Origin: Nocardiopsis suaedae
Lineage (GTDB): Bacteria; Actinomycetota; Actinomycetes; Streptosporangiales; Streptosporangiaceae
DNA length: 64,000 nt
Direction of reading: 5' to 3'
Assembly (NCBI RefSeq): GCF_027706745.1
Contig: NZ_JAQFWP010000001.1
Location: 236,742 to 300,741 of the forward strand
The notes below the pieces were generated by a model. That model was not told the DNA's origin, did no database searches, and worked only from the letters and a program-made list of their open reading frames with translations. This document shows positions 42,658 to 52,102 of this stretch, one piece after another; the stretch's first letter is position 1, and the number at the start of each line of letters is the position of its first letter. The translations under genes and the position numbers were made by a program.

Positions 42658-43036
42658 GGTACGGCTGAGGCAGGGGGAGACCTGTCGGGGTCCGCACGCC
42701 CGGCCCCTCCGTTGTTGATCTCGGGAGAACCATCGGGGTTCGCGGCCGGTGCCCTTGGGGCGCCGCCTGCGCCGGACGTGATTCGCGCGACACGTCCGGG
42801 AGCGGGGCGGCCGTGCAAGGCTTGAGGTGCGCTTCCGTCCGTGCTCGGCGTCAGTGCGGTGCGGTGCGCGCGTGGCGGGGTGGGCAGGACGCCGTCGCGC
42901 CGTGCCCGGGGCGCCGCCCCGCCTCGGGGCGGGAGGAGACCGTGCCGTTCGCGAAGCGGTGACGAAGAGCGCCGCCGAAGGCCGGGCGGCGAGGAGTGAA
43001 CGAGGCCGCCCGCCGGGGCGGCGAGGGGGAGAGACC
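42658..43036. other. intergenic region upstream of pyrD
   Basis: This 379-bp gap has no supported gene. At 42714-42730 it carries GTTGATCTCGGGAGAAC, a half copy of the 62-bp palindromic repeat found elsewhere in the window. The last 40 bp are purine-rich and include the pyrD ribosome-binding site GAGGGGGAGAGA. Confidence 0.55.
42714..42730. repeat. half copy of the 62-bp palindromic repeat
   Basis: GTTGATCTCGGGAGAA is identical to the first 16 bases of copy A read on its minus strand. The following sequence (CATCGGGGTTCGCGGCC) is unrelated, so only one arm remains here. Confidence 0.55.
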
Positions 43037-44200
43037 GTGCTGTACCAGCTGCTGTTCCACGCCGTGCTCCGGCGCACCGACGCCGAGTCGGTCCACCGGC
43101 TCGCCTCCGTCGGCCTGCGCGGGCTGGCCTCCGTGCCCGGGGCGGCCACCGCCGCGCGTACCGTCCTGGGGCCGCGCGAGCCCGAGCTGACCGTCACCGC
43201 CTTCGGCCGGGAGTTCCCCGGGCCGCTGGGCATGGCCGCCGGGTTCGACAAGGACGCCGAGCTGGCGGAGGGCCTGACCGCGGTGGGCTTCGGGTTCGTC
43301 GAGGTCGGCACGGTCACCGCCCGGGCCCAGCCGGGCAACCCCGCTCCGCGGCTGTTCCGCCTGGTCCCGGACCGGGCCATCGTCAACCGCATGGGCTTCA
43401 ACAACCACGGCGCCGCCGCTGCCGCCGACCGGCTGCGGGGGCTGCGCGAGCGCCACACCGCGAAGGGGCGGCGCGGCCCCGTGGTGGGGGCCAACATCGG
43501 CAAGACCAAGGTGGTGCCCGAGGAGGAGGCCGCGGCCGACTACGCGGACTCCGCGCGGGAGCTGGCCGGTCTGGCCGACTACATGGTGGTCAACGTCAGC
43601 TCGCCGAACACGCCGGGGCTGCGCGGCCTGCAGGCGGTGGAGCACCTGCGGCCCATCCTGGAGGCCGTGCGCACGGCCCTGGACGCCGAGGGGGCGGGCG
43701 ACATGCCGCTGCTCGTCAAGATCGCCCCCGACCTGGCGGACGAGGACGTCGACGCCGTCGCCGACCTCGCCCTGGAGCTCGGGCTGGACGGGATCATCGC
43801 CACGAACACCACCGTCGCGCGGGAAGGGCTGGCCACCGACCCGGAGACCGTGGAGGCCGCGGGCGCGGGCGGGCTCTCGGGCGCGCCGCTGAAGGAGCGC
43901 GCCCTGGAGGTCCTGCGGCGGCTGCGGGCCCGGACGGGCGACCGCCTGGTGCTCGTCGCCGCCGGGGGGATCGAGACGCCGGAGGACGCCTGGGAGCGGA
44001 TCCGCGCGGGGGCGACCCTGGTTCAGGGCTACACCGGCCTGATCTACGGCGGGCCGATGTGGCCGCGCCGCATCCACCGGGGCCTGGCCCGCCTGGTGCG
44101 GCGTTCGGGCCTGCTGTCGGTCGGGGAGGCCGTCGGCATCGACGCGCCGCCCGCAGAGAAGGCGTCGTCGGCGGACGCGACGGGACCGGCGGAAGGCTGA
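43037..44200 (+). CDS. pyrD: dihydroorotate dehydrogenase (quinone), class 2
   Basis: This membrane-associated FMN enzyme oxidises dihydroorotate to orotate in pyrimidine synthesis, passing electrons to quinone. The 387-residue protein has the class 2 N-terminal helices ([20 protein letters not shown]), then [20 protein letters not shown] near 60, [20 protein letters not shown] near 85, [32 protein letters not shown] with the catalytic Ser near 185, LVKIAPDL, and [26 protein letters not shown] near the C-terminus binds the FMN phosphate. GTG 43037 follows GAGGGGGAGAGA. It stands apart from other pyr genes. Confidence 0.94.
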   Translation: MLYQLLFHAVLRRTDAESVHRLASVGLRGLASVPGAATAARTVLGPREPELTVTAFGREFPGPLGMAAGFDKDAELAEGLTAVGFGFVEVGTVTARAQPGNPAPRLFRLVPDRAIVNRMGFNNHGAAAAADRLRGLRERHTAKGRRGPVVGANIGKTKVVPEEEAAADYADSARELAGLADYMVVNVSSPNTPGLRGLQAVEHLRPILEAVRTALDAEGAGDMPLLVKIAPDLADEDVDAVADLALELGLDGIIATNTTVAREGLATDPETVEAAGAGGLSGAPLKERALEVLRRLRARTGDRLVLVAAGGIETPEDAWERIRAGATLVQGYTGLIYGGPMWPRRIHRGLARLVRRSGLLSVGEAVGIDAPPAEKASSADATGPAEG

Positions 44201-44246
44201 GCACGCGCCCCCAGAGCAGCGAGGCGGGCTCGGGAGGCGATGGCAC

Positions 44247-44313
44247 GGCTGGTGCCCCGCTCATGGGCCCCGGGCGGGTGGTGGGCCGCTGTGGTGCCGG
44301 GGAGGGGCGGCGA
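44247..44313 (+). repeat. degenerate copy of the 68-bp G-rich repeat
   Basis: It begins GGCTGGTGCCCCGCTCATGG and ends GGGGAGGGGCGGCGA, in the same order as the better copy at 44465-44532 but with many changes in the middle. The following ACGACGGAGGTCGGCGG also resembles sequence after the copy at 63817. Confidence 0.45.
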
Positions 44314-44464
44314 CGACGGAGGTCGGCGGTTCCCCTCACTGCGCTGTCGGGCGGCGGGCGTGTGGGCCGGTCACTGTGAAGGGCGGCGACGGGGACAGCT
44401 GGTACACCGCTCCGGCCTGCTTGCCGACCGCCGGGTTCCTCGCGGTCCGGGCGGGTGGCGACTC

Positions 44465-44532
44465 GGCTGGTACCCCGCTGACGGGCCCCGGCCGGGCGGC
44501 GGGTTGCCGGGGTGTGAGGTGGAGGGCGGCGA
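44465..44532 (+). repeat. 68-bp G-rich intergenic repeat, copy 1
   Basis: It runs from GGCTGGTACCCCGCTGACGG to GTGAGGTGGAGGGCGGCGA and matches 63817-63884 with about four mismatches over 68 bases. The two loci are 19 kb apart and unrelated in gene content, so this is a dispersed intergenic repeat. Confidence 0.7.
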
Positions 44533-44623
44533 AGAGGAAATGTCGGCGGCCCTTGCGGTGGCGCTGTCGGCCGCCGGGCGGGTGGCCGGTGCCCCTCTTC
44601 CCCGCGATGCAGGGGGCGCCCTT

Positions 44624-44685
44624 GTTGATCTCGGGGAAAACGACGCTACCAGCGCGGTTTTAGCGTCGTTTTCCCCGAGATCATC
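44624..44685. repeat. 62-bp palindromic intergenic repeat, copy B
   Basis: Arms of 25 bp, GTTGATCTCGGGGAAAACGA plus CGCTA and its reverse complement, pair with a single mismatch around the loop CCAGCGCGGTTT. It matches the minus strand of copy A (29484-29545) at about 85% of positions and has exactly the same length. The structure would fold into a long hairpin in RNA from either strand. Confidence 0.78.
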
Positions 44686-44813
44686 GCGGAGGGGCAGGGG
44701 CCCCGAGGAGTCGTCCCGCTCTGGCCGTCGCTGCCCTTCACGGCGACCGAGCGCACACCCTGCGGCCGACAGCGCCGCGGCAAGAGCCGCCCGCGCTTCT
44801 TCGCCGCCGAAGG

Positions 44814-45422
44814 TCAGCGGGCGGGGAGCGGGACCCCGGTGTCCAGTTCGGCGCCCAGGAGGGGGCCGTCCAGGTGGCTCGGGCGGATCCGTACGCCGGT
44901 CACGCGTTCGGCCAGGGCCAGCACCGACGCCGACGGGTCGTCCGGCTCGCCGTTCGACAGGCCCACCGAGCCCATCTCCGCGTCCAGGGCGTCCGGGCGG
45001 GTGCCCCGGCGCAGGTGCGGCTCCCGGGCGTCGAAGAAGGTCCGCAGCACGCCGTCGGCCACCCAGCGGAACTCGTAGCGCCGGTCCAGCAGCACGCGCA
45101 CCGACACCAGCTCGGTCTGGGCCGACAGCGCCCGGTAGCAGTCCGGACGGGTCGCCCGGCAGCCGGTCGGCTCCACCACGACCGCCCAGCCGTTGAGGGT
45201 CAGGGCGTGGGCCGTCGGCGGCGGGCCGTCCTCGCAGCACAGGCCCGCCTCCACGGCGTCGGCGAGGGGCAGGGAGCGCAGCCGCTCCTGCGGCGCCCCC
45301 AGGCGGCGCAGCGACTCGGTCTTGGTCAGACCGCGCACGTAGGACAGGCAGAACGCCTCGGCCAGGTCGGGCTGGGTCTCCTCGAGCCAGGCGTAGTCTG
45401 CCGCGCATGCGCCCATCGACAT
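44814..45422 (-). CDS. DUF6461-like protein
   Basis: This 202-residue cytosolic protein resembles the actinobacterial DUF6461 family. It opens with ADYAWLEETQPDLAEAFCLS and YVRGLTKTESLRRLGA, followed by GWAVVVEPTGCRATRPDCYR, ALSAQTELVSVRVLLDRRYE and RWVADGVLRTFFDAREPHLR, matching the family's order of short beta strands. Its biochemical role is unknown. ATG 45422 is used (GGGGAACGGAG just upstream); an ATG six bases on is equally possible. It is followed by a repeat-rich intergenic region and converges on pyrD. Confidence 0.72.
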   Translation of the reverse strand: MSMGACAADYAWLEETQPDLAEAFCLSYVRGLTKTESLRRLGAPQERLRSLPLADAVEAGLCCEDGPPPTAHALTLNGWAVVVEPTGCRATRPDCYRALSAQTELVSVRVLLDRRYEFRWVADGVLRTFFDAREPHLRRGTRPDALDAEMGSVGLSNGEPDDPSASVLALAERVTGVRIRPSHLDGPLLGAELDTGVPLPAR

Positions 45423-46021
45423 CTCCGTTCCCCGTGTGCGGGTGGTGCCGTCGCCGGATCCCTTCCCGGTGGGGGAGGGCTCCATAGAAGGGACGATGGG
45501 CGCATCGTGCCGAGTTCCCCGGCGGAACACCGGATACCGGGCCACGTCAGGCCACCGCCGCAAGGGCGCCAAAGGGCGCGCTGAGGCGCGCCGACCGGAT
45601 CTTCTTCACCACGGCGTCCGAGCATACGACCCCTGGGAGGGTGTCGCCGCACGTGGCCGGGGGTCCGGGCCGTCATGTGCGACACAGTGCCGCCGTTGCG
45701 GGCCTCGAGGCCGCTCCTCCGCCGCGCGGCATCGGGCGTGGCGCGCGCTGCGGGGGCCTGCCGGACTCATCCGGGGGCGTCAGACGTGCTGACGATGCGG
45801 TGGCGCGACGTGCGCTATAGGCCCCCGGACCGCGGCGGAACGCGACACGGCGGGAGCATCGACAGGACGGCTTACCCAGGGCGGTGAGCGGACCTCACAG
45901 AGCCCGAATCGTGCCGGTGGGCTGCGTAACGTCTGAGCATCGACCCGGTCGCCGGACGGGAACCCCGGATGAGGGCTCCGATCCGCCGCACGGCGGATCG
46001 GAGCCCTCAGGCCGGGCCGTC
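45423..46021. other. intergenic region between DUF6461-like and deacetylase genes
   Basis: I see no supported gene in this 599-bp stretch. Its right end holds the perfect 18-bp hairpin at 45971-46008 that terminates the deacetylase gene. The rest is GC-rich without repeats that stand out. Confidence 0.55.
45971..46008 (-). terminator. long perfect hairpin terminator of deacetylase gene
   Basis: GAGGGCTCCGATCCGCCG pairs perfectly over 18 bp with CGGCGGATCGGAGCCCTC, leaving almost no loop beyond CA plus opened base pairs. It lies 14 bp after the deacetylase stop. Confidence 0.75.
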
Positions 46022-47719
46022 CTAGTCCTCGTCCTTCTTCTCCCCGCCCTTGTCCGAGTCCTTGTCGTCCTTCTTGTCGTCCTTCCCCTTGTCCTCGTCC
46101 TTCTCGGGGTCGGACTCCTTGCCGCCGGACTCGCCGCCGCCCTTGTCGTCCTTCTTCTCGTCCTTGCCGCCCTTGTCCTCTTCGGGCGTGTCCGGTGCCC
46201 CGTCGAGGTAGCTCTCACCCGGCTCGGTCTCGCCCAGGAGCTGGGAGACCGTCACCATCGTGTAGCCCTTCTCGTCCAGGCCCTTCACGATCTCCGGAAC
46301 GGCGTCGATGGTCGTGCCGTGGATGTCGTGCATCAGGATGATCGCGCCGGGTGCCGCGCCCTTGAGCGCGCGCTCGGCCACGATGGACGCGTTGCGGTCC
46401 TTCCAGTCGTTGGTGTCGACGTTCCAGATGATCTCCGCCAGCCCCAACTCCTTGGAGACCGCGGCGACGTCGTCGTCGGTCGCCCCGTACGGCGGGCGCA
46501 TGAGCACGGGGCGCTCCCCGGTCTCCCTGGTCACGAGGCCTTGGACCTCGGTCAGCTCGTCGCGCACCTTGTCCTTGCTCACCGTGGTCAGGTCCGGGTG
46601 GCTCACCGTGTGGTTGGCGACCTCGTGCCCCTCGGCGTACTCCCGGCGCACGGTCCGCAGGTTCTCGCGCACCGGCCCGCCGGTCACGAAGAACGTGGCC
46701 TTGGCGTCGTATTCGGCCAGTGTGTCCAGCACCTCGGGGGTGCGCCCGCCGGGCCCGTCGTCGAACGTCAGGGCGATGCACTTGCTCTCGGGGTCCGAGC
46801 AGTCGACGCCGGAGGGCGCGTCCGGGGCGAGCCGCCCCGGCACCTGGGCGGCGCCACCGCCGTCCTTCGGCGTACCGGACTTCTCCAGCTCCAGGTCCGG
46901 CGTCACCTGCGTGGCGGTCTCCTGGGCCTGCCGCCCGAAGTCCGACAGCAGCGGCTCGGCGTCCTCGCGGGGCACCACCGCGTGCAGTGGGCCCTCAGAG
47001 GACGGCGCCACCTGGCCCTGGTCGAACTCGACCACGACGTCGCCGTCCGGGTTGAACCCGACCGAGTCGTACAGGCCGGCGATGGGGTAGAGCGCCTCCG
47101 GGTCCACCCCGCCGTCCTCCAGGCGCTTTTCGACGAGCTCGTTGAGCTCGTCCAGCCCCTTCTGCCCGTCCAGCAGCTCGGAGGAGTAGGCGGTGTGCGC
47201 CGTGGCGGTGTCGTACCAGTAGGTGGAGGTTCCGGTGTGCTCGCCGTCGGAGTTCTTCTCCTTCAGCGCCAGGCGCACCGCCAGGACGTCGGGGCCGGCG
47301 GCGCTCAGCGCGCCCTTCACGTCCAGCGACTCGGCCCCGGACACGGCCGCGCGGTAGTCGTCGGCCTTGTCCTCGACGATGGAGTCCAGCTCCTCGGCGA
47401 ACGGCTCGGCGCCGGGGACCGTCGGGTAGGCGATCTCCACGTCGACGCCGCCCTCGTCCTCGGTGCGCTTCTCCTCGCCGAGGTCGGCGACGGTGTCCGG
47501 GGCGACCTTCGTGAGGGCGTCCGGCTCGCCCTCGGGGCGCTGGGGCTGCTCTTCATGCCCGTTCGCGTTCTCGCCGTCGCTGGGACTGCAGGCGCAGAGC
47601 AGCGCGGCGAGCGCCACCGGGACGGCGAGCGCGGCGCGTGCGGAAAGCGGTCGGGTTTCGGCTCGGGAGTGGCGGAGCAACGGCCTTCGACTTTCGCTTA
47701 TATCGGGTGAAGCGGACAC
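46022..47719 (-). CDS. lipoprotein polysaccharide deacetylase with RsiV-like domain
   Basis: This is a secreted lipoprotein of about 565 residues that probably de-N-acetylates peptidoglycan or another glycan. A hydrophobic signal ends in the lipobox LLCAC. Residues about 80-290 resemble DUF4163/RsiV-type domains seen in PdaC-like enzymes. The NodB domain follows with TFDDGPG (Asp-Asp), NHTVSHPDL (H-x3-H metal ligands) and RPPYGATDDD. The last ~55 residues are a Lys/Asp/Glu/Gly tail (GGKDEKKDDKGGGESGGKES) probably exposed in the wall. The start is uncertain: GTG 47719, TTG 47680 and TTG 47752 all lack a good ribosome-binding site. It is divergent from the metE riboswitch. Confidence 0.83.
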   Translation of the reverse strand: MSASPDISESRRPLLRHSRAETRPLSARAALAVPVALAALLCACSPSDGENANGHEEQPQRPEGEPDALTKVAPDTVADLGEEKRTEDEGGVDVEIAYPTVPGAEPFAEELDSIVEDKADDYRAAVSGAESLDVKGALSAAGPDVLAVRLALKEKNSDGEHTGTSTYWYDTATAHTAYSSELLDGQKGLDELNELVEKRLEDGGVDPEALYPIAGLYDSVGFNPDGDVVVEFDQGQVAPSSEGPLHAVVPREDAEPLLSDFGRQAQETATQVTPDLELEKSGTPKDGGGAAQVPGRLAPDAPSGVDCSDPESKCIALTFDDGPGGRTPEVLDTLAEYDAKATFFVTGGPVRENLRTVRREYAEGHEVANHTVSHPDLTTVSKDKVRDELTEVQGLVTRETGERPVLMRPPYGATDDDVAAVSKELGLAEIIWNVDTNDWKDRNASIVAERALKGAAPGAIILMHDIHGTTIDAVPEIVKGLDEKGYTMVTVSQLLGETEPGESYLDGAPDTPEEDKGGKDEKKDDKGGGESGGKESDPEKDEDKGKDDKKDDKDSDKGGEKKDED

Positions 47720-47864
47720 GACGGATGAATCATCGCACCCGGCGCGGCGCAAGGTTCGGAGTTTCGGTCACGGGAGGGGAAAACATCGGGACGGATCGTC
47801 CCATCGGACCGGGGGAGGGGGGAGTGGGGCGGACCCGGCCTCGGGGCCGGGGAAGGGTCCTGCC

Positions 47865-47870
47865 TATACT
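47865..47870 (+). promoter_or_regulatory. metE: -10 hexamer of the riboswitch-metE promoter
   Basis: TATACT stands out in very GC-rich sequence and would place the transcription start near 47877, just before the riboswitch sequence. The -35 region is not clear. Confidence 0.5.
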
Positions 47871-47876
47871 TCCAAA

Positions 47877-48076
47877 CGCGGTCGGTACGCGCACGGTGAA
47901 ACGCCGCGCGCGTCGAAAGAGGGAACCCGGTGCGAATCCGGGACTGCCCCGCAGCGGTGAGCGGGAACGAAAGCCGTCATGAGCACTGGACGCGCACGCG
48001 TCTGGGAAGCGGCGGCCGGTAGGTCCGGCCTCCTCCCCGGCAGGGAGGGGCCACGCCCGCGAGTCCGAATACCTGC
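47877..48076 (+). promoter_or_regulatory. cobalamin (AdoCbl) riboswitch upstream of metE
   Basis: This is a B12-binding RNA leader. Diagnostic segments appear in order: AAAGAGGGAACCCGGTGCGA with ATCCGGGACTGCCCCGCAGC at 47925-47962, GGTGAGCGGGAACGAAAGCC, GTCATGAGCACTGG (core near 47977), CTGGGAAGCGGCGG, and the closing B12-box-like GAGTCCGAATACCTGCCC at 48060-48077. A 10-bp hairpin (CCGCGGGCAC with GTGCCCGCGG, 48084-48106) lies next and probably belongs to the expression platform. Cobalamin binding would turn off the downstream B12-independent methionine synthase, the standard logic when a B12-dependent MetH is also present. Confidence 0.93.
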
Positions 48077-48083
48077 CCTCCGC

Positions 48084-48106
48084 CCGCGGGCACGCCGTGC
48101 CCGCGG
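48084..48106 (+). terminator. expression-platform hairpin between riboswitch and metE
   Basis: CCGCGGGCAC pairs with GTGCCCGCGG around a GCC loop, 7 nt after the riboswitch core. It lacks a U-tract, and metE starts 124 bp later, so it may act by termination with Rho or by folding against other leader segments. Confidence 0.45.
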
Positions 48107-48229
48107 AGGTCCGCGAGCCCCGAGGGAGGGCGGCGGCCGGCGGGAGCGGCCCGTGCCCGGGCGGCCCCGCCGCGCGCTCTGCCTCGCCTCGCGGCCGCAC
48201 GGCTGATCGACGAGGGAGAGACGACGCCA

Positions 48230-50503
48230 GTGACGACGACCGTCCACGGATACCCGCGCATCGGACCCGACCGGGAGCTCAAGCGCGCCTGCGAGGCCTA
48301 CTGGGCCGGGCGCGGCGGCCCCGCCGACCTCGACGCGGTCGGGGCGCGCCTGCGCCGCGCCGCCTGGGAGGCCTACGCCGAGGCCGGGATCGACGAGATG
48401 CCGTCCAACACCTTCTCCTACTACGACCACATGCTGGACACGGCGGTGCTGTTCGGGGCCGTGCCCACCCGGTTCGGGCGCCCTGAGGAGGCCGAGGACC
48501 GCGGCGCCGAGCTGGACCGGTACTTCGCCATGGCGCGCGGTGTGCAGGACACCGCGCCGCTGGAGATGACGAAGTGGTTCGACACCAACTACCACTACCT
48601 GGTCCCCGAACTGTCCCCGCACACGGACCTGCGCCTGGCCGGGAACAAGCCCCTGGCCGAGTTCACCCAGGCCAAGGGGCTGGGATACCTCACCCGGCCG
48701 GTGGTCGTGGGCCCGGTGACCTTCCTGCTGCTCTCCAAGCCGGCCGCCGGCGCCCCCGACGGGTGGAGCCCGCTGGAGCTGCTCGACGGCCTGGTTCCGG
48801 CCTATGCCGAGCTGCTGCGCCGGCTGCGCGCCGCCGGGGCCGGGGACGTCCAGCTCGACGAGCCGGTCCTGGCCACCGACCGCGGCCGCGCCGCGGTGGC
48901 CGAGTTCGAGCGCGCCTACCGCGCCCTCGCCGACGAGCCGGAGCGCCCGCGGATCACCGTGGGCACCTACTTCGGCCCGATCGGCACCGAGGCCCTGGAG
49001 GCGTTCAAGCGCACCGGCGCCGAGCGGATCGCCCTGGACCTGGTGTCCGGGCCGGACACCGCCGGGGAGCTGGCCGCCGTCTCCGGCCTGGGCGATGCGG
49101 ACCTGGTCGCCGGGGTGGTCGACGGGCGCAACGTCTGGCGCACCGACGTGCGCGCGGCGCTGTCCCGGCTGAGCACCCTCATGGGCCTGGCCCGCGAGGT
49201 GGTGGTGGGCACCTCCTGCTCGCTGCTGCACGTCCCGGTGGACCTGGACGCCGAGACCGGCATGGACCCGGCGCTGCGCGCCCGGCTGGCCTTCGCCCGG
49301 CAGAAGCTGGACGAGGTGGCGCTGCTCGGGCGCGCCCTGAAGGACCCCGAAGGGGTCGCGGCCGACCTGGAGCGCGCCCGCGCCGACCTGCCCGAGCCGG
49401 AGGGCTTCCGCAACGCCCAGGTGCGGGCCCGCCTGGAGTCCCTGGGCAAGGGCGGCGAGGAGCGCCTGCGTGAGGGCCGCTGGAACAGCGAGGGCGAGCC
49501 GCAGTACCTGCCCACCACCACGATCGGCTCGTTCCCGCAGACCGAGGAGATCCGCAAGGCGCGGGCCGAGCACCGCACCGGCGCCATCGGGGACCAGGAG
49601 TACGAGTCCCGGATGAGGGCGGAGATCGACAAGGTCATCGCCCTGCAGGAGGACATCGGCCTGGACGTGCTCGTGCACGGCGAGCCCGAGCGCAACGACA
49701 TGGTGCAGTACTTCGCCGAGCGCCTGGGCGGGTACACCACCACCGCCAAGGGCTGGGTGCAGTCCTACGGGTCCCGGTGCGTCCGGCCGCCGATCCTCTT
49801 CGGCGACGTGCACCGCCCCGAGCCGATGACGGTGCCGTGGGCCAGGTACGCCCAGTCCCGCACCGACAAGCCGGTCAAGGGCATGCTCACCGGCCCGGTC
49901 ACGATGCTCGCCTGGTCCTTCGTCCGCGACGACCAGCCGCTGGCCGACACCGCCCGCCAGGTGGCGCTGGCCCTGCGCGACGAGGTCGCCGACCTGGAGC
50001 GCGAGGGCATCCGGCACATCCAGGTGGACGAGGCGGCGCTGCGGGAGCTGCTGCCGCTGCGCGCCTCGGAGCGCCAGGCCTACCTGGACTGGGCCGTGGG
50101 GGCCTTCCGGCTGGCCACCTCGGGCGTGGGCGGGCGCACGCTGATCCACACCCACATGTGCTACTCGGAGTTCGGTGAGATCGTCGGGGCCATCGAGGCG
50201 CTGGGCGCGGACGTGACCAGCGTCGAGGCGGCGCGCTCGCACATGGAGCTGGTGGACGACCTGGACCGCTCCGGCTACCGCCGCGGCATCGGACCGGGCG
50301 TCTACGACATCCACTCCCCGCGGGTGCCCTCCGCCGACGAGATCGAGGCGGCGCTGCGCACCGCCCTGCGGGCCGTCGACCCCGAACGGCTGTGGGTCAA
50401 CCCGGACTGCGGGCTGAAGACCCGCGGCTACCCGGAGATCGAGCCGGCGCTGCGGAACATGGTGGAGGCCGCGCGCCGGGTGCGCGCCGACCTCGCCGGC
50501 TGA
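48230..50503 (+). CDS. metE: cobalamin-independent methionine synthase
   Basis: 5-methyltetrahydropteroyltriglutamate-homocysteine S-methyltransferase makes methionine without B12. The 757-residue protein has the full two-barrel length. The N-terminal domain starts [19 protein letters not shown]. The C-terminal domain begins [20 protein letters not shown] near 427, and the zinc/homocysteine site shows [10 protein letters not shown] near 641 and [11 protein letters not shown] near 727. GTG 48230 has GAGGGAGA upstream. Expression is governed by the cobalamin riboswitch in its leader, and a strong terminator follows. Together with metNIQ and metPS nearby it provides methionine supply. Confidence 0.95.
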   Translation: MTTTVHGYPRIGPDRELKRACEAYWAGRGGPADLDAVGARLRRAAWEAYAEAGIDEMPSNTFSYYDHMLDTAVLFGAVPTRFGRPEEAEDRGAELDRYFAMARGVQDTAPLEMTKWFDTNYHYLVPELSPHTDLRLAGNKPLAEFTQAKGLGYLTRPVVVGPVTFLLLSKPAAGAPDGWSPLELLDGLVPAYAELLRRLRAAGAGDVQLDEPVLATDRGRAAVAEFERAYRALADEPERPRITVGTYFGPIGTEALEAFKRTGAERIALDLVSGPDTAGELAAVSGLGDADLVAGVVDGRNVWRTDVRAALSRLSTLMGLAREVVVGTSCSLLHVPVDLDAETGMDPALRARLAFARQKLDEVALLGRALKDPEGVAADLERARADLPEPEGFRNAQVRARLESLGKGGEERLREGRWNSEGEPQYLPTTTIGSFPQTEEIRKARAEHRTGAIGDQEYESRMRAEIDKVIALQEDIGLDVLVHGEPERNDMVQYFAERLGGYTTTAKGWVQSYGSRCVRPPILFGDVHRPEPMTVPWARYAQSRTDKPVKGMLTGPVTMLAWSFVRDDQPLADTARQVALALRDEVADLEREGIRHIQVDEAALRELLPLRASERQAYLDWAVGAFRLATSGVGGRTLIHTHMCYSEFGEIVGAIEALGADVTSVEAARSHMELVDDLDRSGYRRGIGPGVYDIHSPRVPSADEIEAALRTALRAVDPERLWVNPDCGLKTRGYPEIEPALRNMVEAARRVRADLAG

Positions 50504-50536
50504 CCCGGGCGCCGGGAACGGAGACAGAGAGCGCGA

Positions 50537-50568
50537 GGGGGCGCGGGCCGTCGGCCCGCGCCCCCTTT
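50537..50568 (+). terminator. intrinsic terminator of metE
   Basis: GGGGGCGCGGGCC pairs perfectly over 13 bp with GGCCCGCGCCCCC around a GTC loop and is followed by TTT. It lies 34 bp after the metE stop. Confidence 0.85.
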
Positions 50569-50613
50569 CTCACGCCTGTGCGGTGCGCGCGTGCGCGCCG
50601 TGCGTGCCCCGGC

Positions 50614-51552
50614 TCAGGAGCCGACCACGCTCAGGGCCTCCTCGCCGATGCCGGGGACCACGTCCTTGACGTCGTCGTACTTGAGCGGCGGCGGGGTGTC
50701 CTCGTCGGCCTGGTAGCCCGGCGAGAGCATGTACTCGACCTCGATGTTGATGTTGCCCTGGCGGATCAGCAGCGTGGTGAGCGAGTCGTGGGTGTTGAGC
50801 ACCTTCTGGGTGCCGAACACCATCGTCGCCTCATCACCGAGGTCGATGTTCTCGTCGACCTTGTCGACCTTGGTCTCGATGATCTCGGTGCTCTCCTCGG
50901 AGGCGCGCTCGACGTTGGACTGGAAGTCGTCCTTCGCTCCCTCGACCGAGTCCGAGCCGCCGTAGGGCACGTCGTAGGTGACCGTCAGGTTGCCGTACTC
51001 GTCGCCGTCGCCCTTGACCGACCACATGCAGTAGGAGGAGGTGTCGGTGAGCGACTTGCTGCCGTCGGAGGCGCCGATGTCGGCCAGCGTCCCCTCCGAG
51101 ACCGAGGAGCAGGGGTCCTCGGGCAGCGCGTAGGGCGGCTCGCCCTGGGGGCCGCCGGCCTGGGTGCCCTCGGTCTCCTCCGACTCGGTGGGCTCGTCGG
51201 TGGCGCCCTGGGTGCTCTCACCGCCGCCCGGCTCGCCGCCGCCGCCGGCCGTGCCGCCGCCACCGCCGCCGTTGCGCAGCAGCATGAAGATCACCGCGAT
51301 CACGAGGATCACGATGATGACGCCGCCGCCGATCACGATCCACAGGCCCGCGCTGCTCTTCTTCGGCGGCGGGTACCCGGGCGCGCCGCCGGGCCCGGGG
51401 GCGCCGGGGCCGGGAGGTCCGCCCGGACCAGGGCCGTACGGGGGATGGCCGCCGCCGTACATCTGCTGGTCGGGAGGGGCGTACTGCGGCCCGGAGCCCC
51501 CATAGGGGGGTTGGTAGCCGGGCTGCTGTCCGTAAGGTCCGTTTTCGCTCAT
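50614..51552 (-). CDS. membrane protein with Pro/Gly-rich cytoplasmic domain and DUF3558-like exterior
   Basis: This is an unassigned 312-residue single-pass protein. The first ~65 residues are Pro/Gly/Tyr/Gln-rich (GPYGQQPGYQPPYGGSGPQ), typical of disordered cytosolic tails in actinobacterial membrane proteins. The helix LWIVIGGGVIIVILVIAVIF at about 69-90 is followed by a Gly/Glu/Thr spacer. The exterior domain (about 140-312) reads PEDPCSSVSEGTLADIGASD and SSYCMWSVKG, which resembles the Cys pattern of DUF3558-type lipoproteins. GGGGAG lies close to the ATG. The function is unknown; surface or wall-associated binding is possible. Confidence 0.72.
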   Translation of the reverse strand: MSENGPYGQQPGYQPPYGGSGPQYAPPDQQMYGGGHPPYGPGPGGPPGPGAPGPGGAPGYPPPKKSSAGLWIVIGGGVIIVILVIAVIFMLLRNGGGGGGTAGGGGEPGGGESTQGATDEPTESEETEGTQAGGPQGEPPYALPEDPCSSVSEGTLADIGASDGSKSLTDTSSYCMWSVKGDGDEYGNLTVTYDVPYGGSDSVEGAKDDFQSNVERASEESTEIIETKVDKVDENIDLGDEATMVFGTQKVLNTHDSLTTLLIRQGNINIEVEYMLSPGYQADEDTPPPLKYDDVKDVVPGIGEEALSVVGS

Positions 51553-51875
51553 GACTCCCCTCGCCACCTGCGTGACTGAAACGTTTCGTGAGACGCACGA
51601 CGGCGCCCTCGCGGTTCCCCGTTCGGCGGGAAACGTGGAGCCGGGCGCCGATCGCGCCCGTCCACGGGCGTCCCTCCGCGTCTGGTCGGCAGGAGGCGGG
51701 CCCCGGGTTCGGCATCCTAGCGTTCGGCCTGCGTCCGGGGTGAGGGCGGGAGGGCGGATGGACCGCATCGTCACGGTTTCGTGGCGGATCCGTGCCTGGG
51801 GCGCCTCTGTCGGACTCCCCGATCGTTGCCGGAATGAGACCCGCGCGCCGTCGGGGGCGGCGTTACCGTGGCCCG

Positions 51876-52082
51876 GTGACCGACGGTGCTGACAGGAACG
51901 GCGGAGCGGACGTCCCGGACGTCCCCGGTGCCCCGGAGGACCCGGAGGCGGTCTCGGGCCCGACCCTCCCGCCCCGGCACGGCTTCTGGGCCTGGCTGGT
52001 GTTCATCCTGGCCGTCGGCGCGGTGCTGGCCCTGGCCGGCGGGTGCATGGCCTACATGTACCGCCCGCTCTTCGGCGGCTGA
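51876..52082 (+). CDS. small single-pass membrane protein
   Basis: This is an unrecognised protein of about 68 residues. An acidic/Pro-rich cytoplasmic part (VPDVPGAPEDPEAVSGPT) is followed by one transmembrane helix (FWAWLVFILAVGAVLALAGG) and a short exterior end (MAYMYRPLFGG). The start is uncertain: GTG 51876 begins the plausible protein, and ATG 51834 would add a basic Arg-rich extension. Neither has a strong ribosome-binding site, so leaderless translation is possible. It lies convergent to the secreted coiled-coil protein. Confidence 0.6.
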   Translation: MTDGADRNGGADVPDVPGAPEDPEAVSGPTLPPRHGFWAWLVFILAVGAVLALAGGCMAYMYRPLFGG

Positions 52083-52102
52083 CCGGCCGCACCGGGCGCG
52101 GG

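Larger units (their letters stand above)
44201..44813. other. repeat-rich intergenic region
   Basis: This 613-bp gap between pyrD and the convergent DUF6461 gene holds the full 62-bp palindrome (44624-44685), the 68-bp G-rich repeat (44465-44532), and a degenerate copy of that repeat at 44247-44313. Open frames across it look like repeat translation and I call no gene. Confidence 0.6.

Noticed and set aside
40840..43509. A ~890-codon minus-strand frame across PAC2 and pyrD
   Set aside because: It spans two real genes and an intergenic region and shows no domain.
44376..44663. Open frames within the 44.2-44.8 kb gap as a small gene
   Set aside because: The frames translate the 68-bp repeat and one arm of the 62-bp palindrome. 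They have no homology-like features and random codon bias.
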